From Caldifermentibacillus hisashii (GTDB lineage Bacteria; Bacillota; Bacilli; Bacillales; Caldibacillaceae), in the NCBI RefSeq assembly GCF_027568575.1, contig NZ_JANUVP010000015.1: 64,000 nucleotides of DNA. One strand, 5' to 3'. Each line of letters begins with the position of its first letter. Positions within the stretch are counted from its first letter, which is position 1. The translations under genes and the position numbers were made by a program. The notes under the pieces are model-generated. The model saw only the letters and a list, made by a program, of their open reading frames with translations. It was not told the origin of the DNA and ran no database searches. Of this stretch, positions 9,838 to 18,574 are shown one piece after another.

Positions 9838-10530
9838 TTAATGACTTTCTTGAAAATACACTTCTTCATACGGTTGGACAATGACAAAGCCGTCCCCTTG
9901 GAAACGCATTTGGATGGACTCGCCGCTTCCTCTCCCAATAAAGGTTTTAAAGGAAACATCCGTTTGAAACTCCGGCTGCAGATTTCCTGACCAGGCAACT
10001 GTTGCATTTGGATCAGTTATAATTGGTTTGCCCGGTGTGACACGCAATGTTAACGGCTCATAATGGCTGGTAATCGCAATTAACCCGGTACCGGAACAAC
10101 GGATATTAAACAATCCGCCCGCCAACATGCCGCTAACCCGCTTCATAAGCTTAATATCGTGTTTAATTGTTGTTTCCAATGCGAGTAAATCATTGCCATT
10201 CACATAGATGGACTCATTTTGTAAGTCCAGGATAATAATCTTTTTTCCGTCATCCGCCAAATACAATGTTCCTTGACCATTCGCCTTCATTAAAGAGGCT
10301 CCTTCTCCTGAAATCGCCTTTTTAAACATGCTACCTAGGCCTTGTTCCAATATTCCTTCACGTTCAAATTTAATTTTTCCGTGATAGGCAACCATGGAAC
10401 CTGCTTTTGCCCAAATCTGTCCATTCAAATTAACTTCAAGAAGATGCGGAGTTTCCAGTTCAAATAATCCTTCCCCTTTATCCTCTTGTTCTGTTTGGCT
10501 CAAAAATTCGTCTAGTGAGTATTTACTCAT
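9838..10530 (-). CDS. AIM24 family protein
   Basis: A 230-residue protein of the AIM24/TIGR00266-like family, beta-rich and of poorly defined function; eukaryotic members act in mitochondrial organisation. Family-like stretches include GSMVAYHGKIKFERE, the glycine-rich SGTGLIAITSHYEP, and GRGSGESIQMRFQGDGFVIVQP near the end. I take the ATG at 10530, with AAAGGA 10 nt upstream. It is the last gene of the long minus-strand series that includes the Tad locus, although an operon link is not shown. Confidence 0.8.
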   Translation of the reverse strand: MSKYSLDEFLSQTEQEDKGEGLFELETPHLLEVNLNGQIWAKAGSMVAYHGKIKFEREGILEQGLGSMFKKAISGEGASLMKANGQGTLYLADDGKKIIILDLQNESIYVNGNDLLALETTIKHDIKLMKRVSGMLAGGLFNIRCSGTGLIAITSHYEPLTLRVTPGKPIITDPNATVAWSGNLQPEFQTDVSFKTFIGRGSGESIQMRFQGDGFVIVQPYEEVYFQESH

Positions 10531-10647
10531 GGCAAACACATCCTTTCATCATACATATATTTACGGATAACGGTTCGGATGTGTTTCAGATTTTTTTGCT
10601 AAGCGAAAAAATGATGAAGAACCGACCGTTTATCGAACTTGGAGCAG

Positions 10648-10983
10648 TCAATCTCCACCACCGCCTCCTCCATCTCCACCGCTATCCCCTCCGTCAGAGG
10701 AATCCCAACCGCCAAAACTAAAGAAACCCCCTGAATCATAGGAAGAGGAAGATTTGGATTTACTTGATTTCTTTCTTTGAGAGGAAGTTTTATATTTGCT
10801 CCGTCTTCTTTTTCTTGATAAAAGCAACCGAAAGAAAAGAAAATAAAGAATCACAGCACATCCTAAGCTAAATAAGGCCGCGTCTACATCATCTGTCCGT
10901 AAAAAGTCGATTATTAGAAAAAACCAAAAAAAGATAAAAAGATATAAAAATATTATTCTAAAAAAATGATATATTTTTCTCAT
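10648..10983 (-). CDS. Small membrane protein with Gly/Asp-rich tail
   Basis: From the ATG at 10983 (AAAGGGG upstream) this is 111 residues. Two hydrophobic segments (IYHFFRIIFLYLFIFFWFFL and AALFSLGCAVILYFLFF) are followed by a strongly basic stretch (RKRRRSKYK), a Ser/Lys segment and a Gly/Asp-rich low-complexity tail. The family is not recognised. The tail resembles those of several small envelope proteins and suggests a flexible terminus. It lies 28 nt after the upstream membrane gene and is likely cotranscribed. Confidence 0.6.
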   Translation of the reverse strand: MRKIYHFFRIIFLYLFIFFWFFLIIDFLRTDDVDAALFSLGCAVILYFLFFRLLLSRKRRRSKYKTSSQRKKSSKSKSSSSYDSGGFFSFGGWDSSDGGDSGGDGGGGGGD

Positions 10984-11011
10984 GACTGCCCCTTTCGATA
11001 TGTTCATAATT

Positions 11012-11725
11012 TTAATGCAATTTTTTCACCGGCACATGTTCCTCCAATTCTTCAAACCAATCATGAAAACGGCAGGTGGTATAAATCGTTAGTAACGGGA
11101 AAAAGATTAAATTTAACAGCAACTGTCCGAAAAAAATAGATAAATAGTCTGAAGATACACCTGAAATGGCAAGCAATAATATTGAGCTGAATAAATTGTC
11201 GATAAGTCCCATGGCAAGTATAATCAATAGGATTTTAAAAAAGTGCTTTTTAGCTAACCTGAAAGCCGTGCCCAGAGAGCGAAACGGATTTTGTTTTTTA
11301 TAAATCATAACGTAAGGAGTAAAATAAAACAATATAAGAACAATTATTCCGGGTAGCACAAATAAAGTTATCCCAATAACAATAAGTGAAATATACAGGA
11401 TGGCAAATAAAAACGCCATAAATCCATATTTGAAAAATGTATGGTAACTCGAACTGAGCTGATTTTCCTCCCCGTTCAACTCCATCTGTATGAACTTGAT
11501 CAACGGAATTTGAACAAGTACAAAAAAGACCATACTCAAAAATAAATTCGTATAATCCCCAAAAATTTCAGCAGGTGTATAACTTACATAATAATAAACG
11601 ACATTCGAAGTAAAACCATGTACAAGCAAAAAAGGCAAGCATATCGTTAATGCTAATAACGTGATTTTCCAAAAATTATTCACATACAGACTAAAGGTCT
11701 CTTTTACATATTCTATCCTCTTCAC
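11012..11725 (-). CDS. Polytopic membrane protein, unknown function
   Basis: This 237-residue protein has about six hydrophobic helices. A central motif LFVLPGIIVLILFYFTP is followed by a loop carrying SLGTAFRLAKKHFFK, a pattern seen in YciC/DUF-type membrane proteins of Firmicutes. The gene at 19020-19685 shows the same topology and the same order (proline turn, hydrophobic helix, amphipathic Ala-Lys helix), so the two may be distant paralogues. No enzymatic motif was found. Confidence 0.65.
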   Translation of the reverse strand: MKRIEYVKETFSLYVNNFWKITLLALTICLPFLLVHGFTSNVVYYYVSYTPAEIFGDYTNLFLSMVFFVLVQIPLIKFIQMELNGEENQLSSSYHTFFKYGFMAFLFAILYISLIVIGITLFVLPGIIVLILFYFTPYVMIYKKQNPFRSLGTAFRLAKKHFFKILLIILAMGLIDNLFSSILLLAISGVSSDYLSIFFGQLLLNLIFFPLLTIYTTCRFHDWFEELEEHVPVKKLH

Positions 11726-11743
11726 TCCAATACATTGACATAA

Positions 11744-12592
11744 TTAAGGATTCCGGCAATCTCTTAATAAGTTTCTTTTATAATCGTTTTCAGCCATTTG
11801 ATGAATAAACTGAACGTACTCATCTGTACTAAGTTCTCCTCTCGTTTTCGTGAAAAAGTTTCCTTGAAAATCTTTTTCAAATCCTTCAAGGGATTTTATT
11901 AAATTTGCCTTTGCTTCCTTACCAAATATTTTTTCAAGCTTTTTCGCCATTCTTTTGGCTTTAAACCTTTCAAATAATATATAATTCCCTTCATCATTTA
12001 GATAAGTGATTATTTTTTCCGCATGATGCAAGTTATTAAAAACGTAATTAAATTCACTATATATTAATCCATCATATTTTTTGATTAAACTTCTTCCCCT
12101 TAACCACAGTTCTTTTGTTAATGTCTTTGATCGGTCATAGATTTCGTTATCAATTTCCAAAATAGATTGGTATATATCATTGAAAAGAATCGTATTTTTT
12201 GCCTGTATTGTTAATGTATTTATTATAATGTTTACTGAACTTTGTACAGGAAATAACATACTTTTATTTTGCTGAAGGAGCTGAATTAGTTCTTCAACAT
12301 ATTTTTTGCTTCTTTTCATCACTTTTTTTATCACGTTTGTAGCAGCAATTGCAGTTCCATTATGTGTCAAAAAGAAATAAGCAATTTCCACACCTTCCTG
12401 TTTATTTAAGAGACCTCGGTTTGAGGACAAGACAAGCATTCCTTTCCCCTCTTGATACTTTTTATATAAAATATAGTAATAAAATTCTTCATCTGTTTCG
12501 GTATATTTAAAAACGTAAGAATATACCTCGAATTTTTCATTGTCTTGTTTATATTTCTCGACTATTTCTAGAAATTGCTGGTTTAGTTGCAA
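11744..12592 (-). CDS. Unknown protein, tandem paralogue 1
   Basis: I do not recognise this 282-residue family. It starts at a TTG with AGAAGGTG upstream. It is alpha-helical, lacks signal peptide and membrane helices, and shares its whole length with the next upstream gene. Both have EFYYYILYKKYQEG-like and EIAYxFLTHNGT blocks, a Thr-Lys-Glu-x-Trp segment, and a highly conserved tail (FEKDFQGNFFT, RGEL, YKRNLLRDCRN). The invariant C-terminal Cys-Arg-Asn and near-identical last 50 residues suggest a functional terminus. It sits downstream of PG-repeat genes and may be part of the Tad locus; that link is inference. Confidence 0.6.
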   Translation of the reverse strand: MQLNQQFLEIVEKYKQDNEKFEVYSYVFKYTETDEEFYYYILYKKYQEGKGMLVLSSNRGLLNKQEGVEIAYFFLTHNGTAIAATNVIKKVMKRSKKYVEELIQLLQQNKSMLFPVQSSVNIIINTLTIQAKNTILFNDIYQSILEIDNEIYDRSKTLTKELWLRGRSLIKKYDGLIYSEFNYVFNNLHHAEKIITYLNDEGNYILFERFKAKRMAKKLEKIFGKEAKANLIKSLEGFEKDFQGNFFTKTRGELSTDEYVQFIHQMAENDYKRNLLRDCRNP

Positions 12593-12749
12593 TTACGGAC
12601 ACCTTCTTCTCTGAAAATCCAAACAAATTTAAGTCCACAGCCTATTTACTGCCAAACTTTTTTCATCTTTTGTTGACCTTTTTTATTGTTTCAACTTCTC
12701 TTTAATCTTCTTTTTGCTGTTTTACCAACTTTGAGTAGAGCTCGAGAAA

Positions 12750-13604
12750 TTAAGAATTTCGGCAATCCCGTAATAAATTTCTTTTATAATCTTCTTCCAT
12801 CATTCGATTAGTGACTTGAATATATTCCTCAGTGTTCAGTTCTCCTCTTTGATCGGTAAAAAAATTACCTTGGAAATCTTTTTCAAAGTCTTCTAATGAT
12901 TTATTTACCTTTTCCTTTGCTTGTTCATTAAACATTATTTGAAGTTGTTTTACTACATTTCTTGCCTTATATTTTTCAGGGAAACCTAGATTCAATCGGT
13001 TTAGATAATCTATTATTTTTTCGGCACTCTCCCAACTTTTCAATAGGGTTTTCAATTCTTCATACATTGTTACATTATATTCATGAAGTAAATTTCTTCC
13101 TTTTTGCCAAGCCTCTTTCGTTAACACATGTGTTTTTCTCTGAATATGTAAGTCGAGTTCTTTAATTTGAATATAAATATCATTTACTTTTCTCGTATTC
13201 CCTATTTGCAATTCTAACGTATTATTAATCATGTGATAGGAATCAGCTAAGTGTCTATTTGTTAAAATTAAATCCTCTCCTTCTAATAATTTTGATTTGA
13301 TTTTTTGAACGGTTTCAACCTTCCTTTTCCGAACCTCTGACATTGGCCCCAGAGCAGCAGAAACTGTACCATTATGGGTTAAAAAGTAGTAAGCAATTTC
13401 CACTGCTTCATTTTTTGGAATCAATTTTCGGGAAGAAGACAGGATGATATACCCTCTCCCCTCTTGGTAATATTTATAAACAATATAATAAAAAAATTCG
13501 CTATCTGACTCATGAAATTTAAATACGTGATGATAAATTTCATATTTCTCGTTTTCTTTTTGTCTATCTTCTATTAGCTTCGATAATTCATGACTAATTT
13601 TCAT
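12750..13604 (-). CDS. Unknown protein, tandem paralogue 2
   Basis: This second member of the unknown paired family has 284 residues from the ATG at 13604. I prefer that start because AAGGTGG lies 8 nt upstream; an ATG two codons earlier is too close. The shared blocks with its neighbour are EFFYYIVYKYYQEG, EIAYYFLTHNGTV and the tail FEKDFQGNFFT, RGEL, YKRNLLRDCRNS. The middle (about residues 110-220) is more diverged. It is soluble, charged and helical. The 157-bp gap between the two copies contains no gene. Confidence 0.6.
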   Translation of the reverse strand: MKISHELSKLIEDRQKENEKYEIYHHVFKFHESDSEFFYYIVYKYYQEGRGYIILSSSRKLIPKNEAVEIAYYFLTHNGTVSAALGPMSEVRKRKVETVQKIKSKLLEGEDLILTNRHLADSYHMINNTLELQIGNTRKVNDIYIQIKELDLHIQRKTHVLTKEAWQKGRNLLHEYNVTMYEELKTLLKSWESAEKIIDYLNRLNLGFPEKYKARNVVKQLQIMFNEQAKEKVNKSLEDFEKDFQGNFFTDQRGELNTEEYIQVTNRMMEEDYKRNLLRDCRNS

Positions 13605-13707
13605 CTGCATTTCCACCTTAATCATAAATAAGTAGAAATTACATGAAATCCCCATTTGTTTCCGCCTTATTAACCTGAATTTCTTAAAAATGTGATTGTT
13701 TTTTCAT

Positions 13708-14240
13708 TTAAAATCCGAACAATGATTTAAGTCCATCACCTATTTTACTACCAAGCTCACTTACCTTTTTACCAACCTTTTTAAATGTTTCAACAGTGCC
13801 TTTAATGATTTTCCTTCCTGTTTTTGACTTATTAAGCCATTGTAAACAGGTTCCTGCAGCCCACAGGACGGCACCTGTTACCAATAAAACTCCACCAACT
13901 ACTTCTGTTGCCGGTGTCGGTATCGATGCACTTATAACCCCTGCGTTCATTAATGTCTCACCAAAACTGGAAAAAGTTTTTCCAGCTAAATCGGTTTTCA
14001 TTTCAAAATTTGTTTCATTTTGCCATGCATGGAAATTTGTACCTGTTTCATATGCAGAAAAACCTAGGCCTACGGTAGCTGTTGCAATATTAAATTTGGA
14101 AAGGGTGGTCATGGGGCCTGTGGCTGTAAATAAGTTTCCAAGCTTTGACGAGTTACCTATAACTGTTTCACTAGATAAAATTTGTTAAAGATTTCCTATA
14201 GTATTTTGGTATGTTCTAAACCCCTGAACAGCATCTGTCC
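13708..14240 (-). pseudogene. C-terminal part of a PG-repeat/LXG-like exported protein, broken
   Basis: From the ATG at 14112 there are 134 residues. They comprise a Gly/Ala-rich hydrophobic segment (TEVVGGVLLVTGAVLWAAG) and an amphipathic basic tail (KVGKKVSELGSKIGDGLKSL). There is no ribosome binding site for that ATG. The same frame extends upstream (QILSSETVIGNSSKLGNLFT) to a TAA at about 14175, and beyond it GTDAVQGFRTYQNTIGNL continues towards the end of the preceding gene. The pattern suggests one ancestral gene with 14244-14975, split by a frameshift and a stop. The tail design matches the C-terminus of the intact protein at 20746. Confidence 0.5.
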
Positions 14241-14243
14241 CCT

Positions 14244-14975
14244 TTAATACCCCACATCCAACACATCACCGGAAAGCTGAACGTAGCCATTTCCCGTTCC
14301 TTGCCCAACCAATTTATACCCGGAGACTAGGAAGCTTTTCCATGTACCTGATTTTCCAAACTGATAATTTCCATTTGAATCCAAAACTTCTCCAACTAAA
14401 TTAACTTGTTGTCCAATTGCATCATTGACAACGTATTTTATTCCTTCATAAAAACCCGGATCTTCAGCATTTGGATTATATCCGTAATTCTGGTTATTCT
14501 TTCCAGATTGTGTAGATATGCTATTCTTATATTTAGTATACTGATTAATTATCGATTGGCTATCCTTTGAGTGTGGCGAAATTTCTGAATAAGTTCCATC
14601 TTTATCAGGTTTATAGATTAAATAAGTCCCATCCTCATTGGACACAACAATCGTTCCATCCGGGATCATAACGGGAGCGGCAGTACCGTCAATTGGTGCG
14701 CCATTTTGTTTATTATTTCCGTTGATACCTTGATTTCCATCACTCCACTGATTATCTCCAGTATTTGGGTTCCCCGGTTCAATGGGGTCTCCCGGCTGAA
14801 GTGGATCGCCCGGCAGAATAGGCTTCCCAGAATCAATAGGCTGACCCGGGGAAAGCGGAGTTCCCGGAGTGATTGGTTTCCCCGCTGTAAACGCCATTGT
14901 AGAAAAAGGTGTAGTGAAAAACATTGTGGACAGCACAATTACAACAAATAAAAATTTTCTAACAAATCTCCCCAT
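14244..14975 (-). CDS. Exported proline-glycine repeat protein
   Basis: A 243-residue protein with an N-terminal signal peptide (RKFLFVVIVLSTMFF ... TMAF). A run of six-residue turn repeats follows (GKPITPGTPLSPGQPIDSG, then PGDPLQPGDPIEPG). A Gly/Asn-rich linker leads to a globular part ending VQLSGDVLDVGY. The repeats are like those of the proteins at 15826 and 20746, so this is a third member of the locus family. The downstream fragment at 13708-14240 probably once formed its C-terminus. Cell-surface or secreted location is inferred from the signal peptide; the role is unknown. Confidence 0.65.
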   Translation of the reverse strand: MGRFVRKFLFVVIVLSTMFFTTPFSTMAFTAGKPITPGTPLSPGQPIDSGKPILPGDPLQPGDPIEPGNPNTGDNQWSDGNQGINGNNKQNGAPIDGTAAPVMIPDGTIVVSNEDGTYLIYKPDKDGTYSEISPHSKDSQSIINQYTKYKNSISTQSGKNNQNYGYNPNAEDPGFYEGIKYVVNDAIGQQVNLVGEVLDSNGNYQFGKSGTWKSFLVSGYKLVGQGTGNGYVQLSGDVLDVGY

Positions 14976-15196
14976 AATTTCTCTCCCCTTTTAGTTTCCA
15001 TCTCTTCCGGCTAAATAATGAAGGCTGACATGGCCGACAACCCACCCCGATCCATATTTCGTCTAATTTCTTCCTTAGGAAACTCCCTTTCTATACTAAG
15101 AAAAAAGGCTTCCATTAAAATTTAGAACGTGAAACATACAATTCTAGCTTTTAGGTATGGCGGTAACAGATTAAGAACCGCCTACTTCCATTTCAT

Positions 15197-15790
15197 TTAA
15201 AGGGAATCCATCTCTTCCGGCTTGATGAGAAAAGCCGGCAACATAAACAAACAGAAAAGAGAAATAATATAAGCAACTGCCCCCATTGCCATAAATTCAA
15301 TGTACTGTTCTGCTATTGTCGTCCCCTCTTGACTAGTAAATGTCATAATGAAGGGAAGAAGGATGATAACAATAAGAAATAATATATGAAAAATCCTCCC
15401 ACCCTTGGAATCAAATGGATCTTTAAACATTTTGCCAATCTTCCATTTAGATAGGTGGGTGATAATAAATAATAATAACCAAGTGACCACAAAAAGAATC
15501 CATAAATGACTTTCCCCAATCCAAAGTAATCGAATAATCGGTTGTGCACCTACAAATGCCATCATAAAAATCATACCGTAGCTCCCAATCGAAAAATATC
15601 TTTTACTGTCAGTCATTGTCAACCAAGCATAAACAGTCCGAATGATAAAGAACATGGCAACAGTTATGTTTATTAGCCAAAACTTTGTACTCCACTCCGG
15701 TAATGCACTAAATAATAAAGCAAAAAATAAATTAAATCCAATTGCCGAAAGTAATTTACTTTCTTTAAATGTCAGACGATTATTATCCAA
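15197..15790 (-). CDS. Six-TM membrane protein, duplicated copy B
   Basis: A membrane protein of about 197 residues with roughly six helices and no known family. It is nearly identical to the protein at 20160-20753 (for example LTMTDSKRYFSI and FKDPFDSKGGRIFHILFL occur in both). As in the other copy I choose the TTG at 15790, preceded by GGTGG at 5 nt, which gives MDNNRLTF. In this copy the upstream PG-repeat gene is reduced to 70 codons, so the coupling seen in copy A is lost. Confidence 0.7.
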   Translation of the reverse strand: MDNNRLTFKESKLLSAIGFNLFFALLFSALPEWSTKFWLINITVAMFFIIRTVYAWLTMTDSKRYFSIGSYGMIFMMAFVGAQPIIRLLWIGESHLWILFVVTWLLLFIITHLSKWKIGKMFKDPFDSKGGRIFHILFLIVIILLPFIMTFTSQEGTTIAEQYIEFMAMGAVAYIISLFCLFMLPAFLIKPEEMDSL

Positions 15791-15825
15791 AGATACCACC
15801 TATTTTCTAAATACAGATTTAAAAT

Positions 15826-16038
15826 TTAGACCCTAGAATTACCCGGTTCATATACTTTGCCTGGTATAATAAATGTTCCCCCCTGAATCGGTGTACCCGG
15901 GGTAATTGGTTTCCCCGGGACAATGGGTGTTCCCGGAGTAATATATGCAAAGGCACTTACATCCGGAAACACCGTCCAAAAGATTATCATGGAGGCTAGC
16001 ATTAAATATAAAATTCTATCAAGTTTCCTTCCTCTCAA
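15826..16038 (-). pseudogene. Collapsed PG-repeat protein gene, copy B
   Basis: The first 66 codons are almost identical to the start of the intact gene at 20746-22335: signal peptide then TPGTPIVPGKPITPGTPIQGG to KVYEPG. The frame then runs into four foreign codons and a stop. Sequence just downstream (CACCTATTTT...GATTTAAA) matches the 3' end of the intact copy, so an internal deletion of about 1.4 kb joined both ends. A short secreted peptide could still be made. Confidence 0.8.
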
Positions 16039-16054
16039 ATAATCTCACCCCAAC

Positions 16055-17431
16055 CTATTGGGTATTAGAAATATATTTATCTTCCAATGCTTTAATAGCT
16101 TCAGAATAACTTGCTTCATTTAACGCTTTTAATTCTTTTTCGAATTGATCGACTTCCTCTTGTATCCATTGATGGTATTCATTATTTATTTTGTTAAGAT
16201 ATTCATAGGCTTCATCATTAAAGCGGTTAGCATTATGCAATCTATAAAGTATTAATTCAACCTTTACTTTTTCGTTTGTCTTTTTTACTTCTTCACGTGT
16301 AATATAGGTAAATATATCTAGCTCATTATTTACCTTTTTATAGTCTAATTGTTGTTTCCCTTGCTCTAGCCACTCTTTCCACTGTTCTACCAAATTGCTT
16401 AAATTGTCTAATTCCTTTTGCAATTCCCCTTCATTTGTAACGGTACCGTAAATTCCTTCAGTGGCAGAGGCAATTTCTCGCAATTGGTTTTGGCCTTTAC
16501 TATCCACATCAAATCCAATGACATTGATAATTGGGGAAATATTAGACGAATATAATTCTTTAGCCGCTTCAATCGGCTGATCTTCACATGTATCAATTCC
16601 ATCACTGACTAAATAAACGATATTTGTATTATTGGCTCCATCAAAGGATGCTAAGTCATTTTTCGCCTCCCGCAAAGCTAAACCAATCGGCGTCCAGCCG
16701 CTTGGTGAAAATTTGTTAAGTGCCGCTTGGAATTCGCCCTCATTATAATTGGATATCGGGTAGACGAGTTCACTACTGCTACAAGATAATGCTTTGTCAG
16801 CGTCTGAACCTGTTCCCTTATGACCATAAACCCTGATTCCAACTTTGGCATCTTTCGGAAGTTTATTTACAAAATTGAGAATCGAATCCTTCGCCGATGC
16901 CATTTTTTCTTTTCCATTAATTTTTTGTGCCATACTACCAGATGCGTCAATAATAAATACAACATTTAAATTTTCTTTAAATTGATATCGACTATCCGTA
17001 TTTTCCGGACTTCCTAGTGACTCAAATTTTAATCTGTTAATGAGATTTTCCGGACCTTCATAGTCCTGTTGCATTCTTTTTAGCAATTCCCTATAAAAAT
17101 AATCCAGCTGTTTTTTAGTCGGTTTCCCAGAAACATCTGGTAAATCACTAAAAACCTTTAAAATATTTTCAACATCGTCATCACCTGAAACTTCCATATT
17201 ATAATGTTCTCCAACAGGAAGTTTTGCTAATTCTTCATATGTTGTAGGTAATGGTTCCACCTTTATATTGCCATTAACCGCTTTCTCTTTCCTTTCCTTT
17301 TTTACCGTCTGTTCATTTCCCGGTGTAGATTTATCTTCTGTTTCGTTACTTTCCTTGGCGCTATCATTACTGCATGCACTTAGTAAAAATAGAAGTAGTG
17401 CGGAAACAAGAATACTTTTAAAAATTTTCAT
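16055..17431 (-). CDS. VWA-domain lipoprotein, copy B
   Basis: This 458-residue protein has a lipoprotein signal (LLLFLLSAC, lipidated Cys20), then a charged linker and a von Willebrand A domain from about residue 155 to 340. The metal-ion-dependent adhesion site is intact: DASGSM, the threonine in SGWTPIG, and SDGIDTCED. A long charged helical C-terminus follows. VWA proteins often sit in Tad pilus loci and may act as adhesins or assembly factors on the outer membrane face. The VWA core is nearly identical at DNA level to copy A (22352), while both flanks differ. GGGAGGTG lies 7 nt before the ATG. It is located between tadG and a PG-repeat remnant. Confidence 0.85.
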   Translation of the reverse strand: MKIFKSILVSALLLFLLSACSNDSAKESNETEDKSTPGNEQTVKKERKEKAVNGNIKVEPLPTTYEELAKLPVGEHYNMEVSGDDDVENILKVFSDLPDVSGKPTKKQLDYFYRELLKRMQQDYEGPENLINRLKFESLGSPENTDSRYQFKENLNVVFIIDASGSMAQKINGKEKMASAKDSILNFVNKLPKDAKVGIRVYGHKGTGSDADKALSCSSSELVYPISNYNEGEFQAALNKFSPSGWTPIGLALREAKNDLASFDGANNTNIVYLVSDGIDTCEDQPIEAAKELYSSNISPIINVIGFDVDSKGQNQLREIASATEGIYGTVTNEGELQKELDNLSNLVEQWKEWLEQGKQQLDYKKVNNELDIFTYITREEVKKTNEKVKVELILYRLHNANRFNDEAYEYLNKINNEYHQWIQEEVDQFEKELKALNEASYSEAIKALEDKYISNTQ

Positions 17432-17492
17432 ACCTAGGCACCTCCCTTTTAAAAATTTTTTAAGTAGAATTATTTATCTAGCTAAACTGACA

Positions 17493-18164
17493 CTAATCTA
17501 GCGGATAAGTTGCCTCTCCCCACCCTAAGCGATGAACAAAATCAAGTTTTGGTCCACTCCCCTTTTGAGGAATATCACTGACTATTTTTCGTAAAAACTT
17601 TTCCTGCTCTTGCCCTTCGAAGTGAACTACGGCTTTTACTTGGACACGCTCATCTTTAAAAACAGTCATTTCTGATTTACTGGTATCCCCGTTATTTCTT
17701 TGGATTACATCTGCTGCTACTTGCCTTATGTCTGTTAATTTCGTACGAATTTTATCTGTAATATATGTTTCAAGCATTTCGTCTAAGCCGGGTAATTCCG
17801 CTTCAACCACCTGGTCAATCGCTTGGATGGCCGCCTCATTTCGAGAGTAGCCCACTGCCAATAAGTTAGTTTCTTGTTGGTCAATTTTATAAGAAAGCTT
17901 TTGCTCTTCAGGAAATACTCCTAGTGGGTTTGCTTCTAAAAACTTTTGAATTTGATATTGGTCATAATCACTTACGGCTTCCCGAATCCCATCGTATAAC
18001 ACATCCGTTGCCGCAATACTCGCTTGTTCAGCTGCATTTGAAGCTTGTTGCTTGGTGACAAACACACCACTGATATTAATAATTAAAACCAGCATGAGTC
18101 CCATGATAAAAACAATCCAGATAATATAAAAACTTGCATTTCCCCGTTCATCTAAATTCTTCAT
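17493..18164 (-). CDS. TadG-like pseudopilin / Tad minor pilin
   Basis: A 223-residue protein with an N-terminal membrane helix (YIIWIVFIMGLMLVLIINISG) preceded by RGNASF. This is the layout of TadE/TadG pseudopilins processed by a prepilin peptidase. A predominantly helical extracytoplasmic domain follows. It overlaps tadE by 4 bp (ATGA), and the two are certainly cotranscribed. The von Willebrand domain of classical TadG is absent here and may be supplied by the separate VWA lipoprotein encoded next. Confidence 0.75.
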   Translation of the reverse strand: MKNLDERGNASFYIIWIVFIMGLMLVLIINISGVFVTKQQASNAAEQASIAATDVLYDGIREAVSDYDQYQIQKFLEANPLGVFPEEQKLSYKIDQQETNLLAVGYSRNEAAIQAIDQVVEAELPGLDEMLETYITDKIRTKLTDIRQVAADVIQRNNGDTSKSEMTVFKDERVQVKAVVHFEGQEQEKFLRKIVSDIPQKGSGPKLDFVHRLGWGEATYPLD

Positions 18165-18574
18165 CTCATCACCCGGCTCGCCGTTTCTTCTTTAAAGTCA
18201 ATGGCCGTCGTCTTTTTCCACTCTTTAGGAACAAAAACAAGTTGATGCTTTAAATCCATCTTCACTTTAAAGTCCTCCCCTACTGGCATCGTAGGATCAC
18301 TACTAACCGGTACTACTTCAAATTTCTCCAATAATAAGACAGAACTTTTTCCAATAACCTCTTTCGCTTTATTTTCCGCTTTAAGTTCATCTTCTTCCAA
18401 AGCAAATACTTTTGCCGCCTCATTTGCAGCTGTTTTTGCGGTCATAAGTGCATACCCCGATGCAACAACCTGCCAAAGCAACAAGAAAAGCATAAAATAA
18501 AACGGAAGAATCCCGAGAAATTCAAAACTTATTGCACCCTCTTCATTTTTTAACCGTTTCTCCCTTTTCATCAT
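18161..18574 (-). CDS. TadE-like pseudopilin
   Basis: A 137-residue protein with the TadE hallmark: a short basic leader, Glu-Glu-Gly-Ala (NEEGAISFEFLGILPFYFML) at the presumed prepilin peptidase site with Glu at position +5, and one hydrophobic helix. The remainder is a small outer domain. It overlaps the preceding DUF4234-like gene by 4 bp and the tadG gene by 4 bp, so the three form a coupled block. The role is in Tad pilus assembly. Confidence 0.8.
   Translation of the reverse strand: MMKREKRLKNEEGAISFEFLGILPFYFMLFLLLWQVVASGYALMTAKTAANEAAKVFALEEDELKAENKAKEVIGKSSVLLLEKFEVVPVSSDPTMPVGEDFKVKMDLKHQLVFVPKEWKKTTAIDFKEETASRVMR

Noticed and set aside
10515..10721. 68-residue plus-strand frame overlapping AIM24 5' region and Gly-rich tail
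   Set aside because: Antisense shadow of the Gly/Asp-rich tail gene; composition is His/Arg artefact.
15000..15120. Minus-strand frame reading EREFPKEEIRRNMDRGG with a stop and PEEMET, possibly a third copy of the six-TM gene end
   Set aside because: Only the last few residues resemble the PEEMDSL end of the membrane proteins; the rest does not, so the similarity may be chance.
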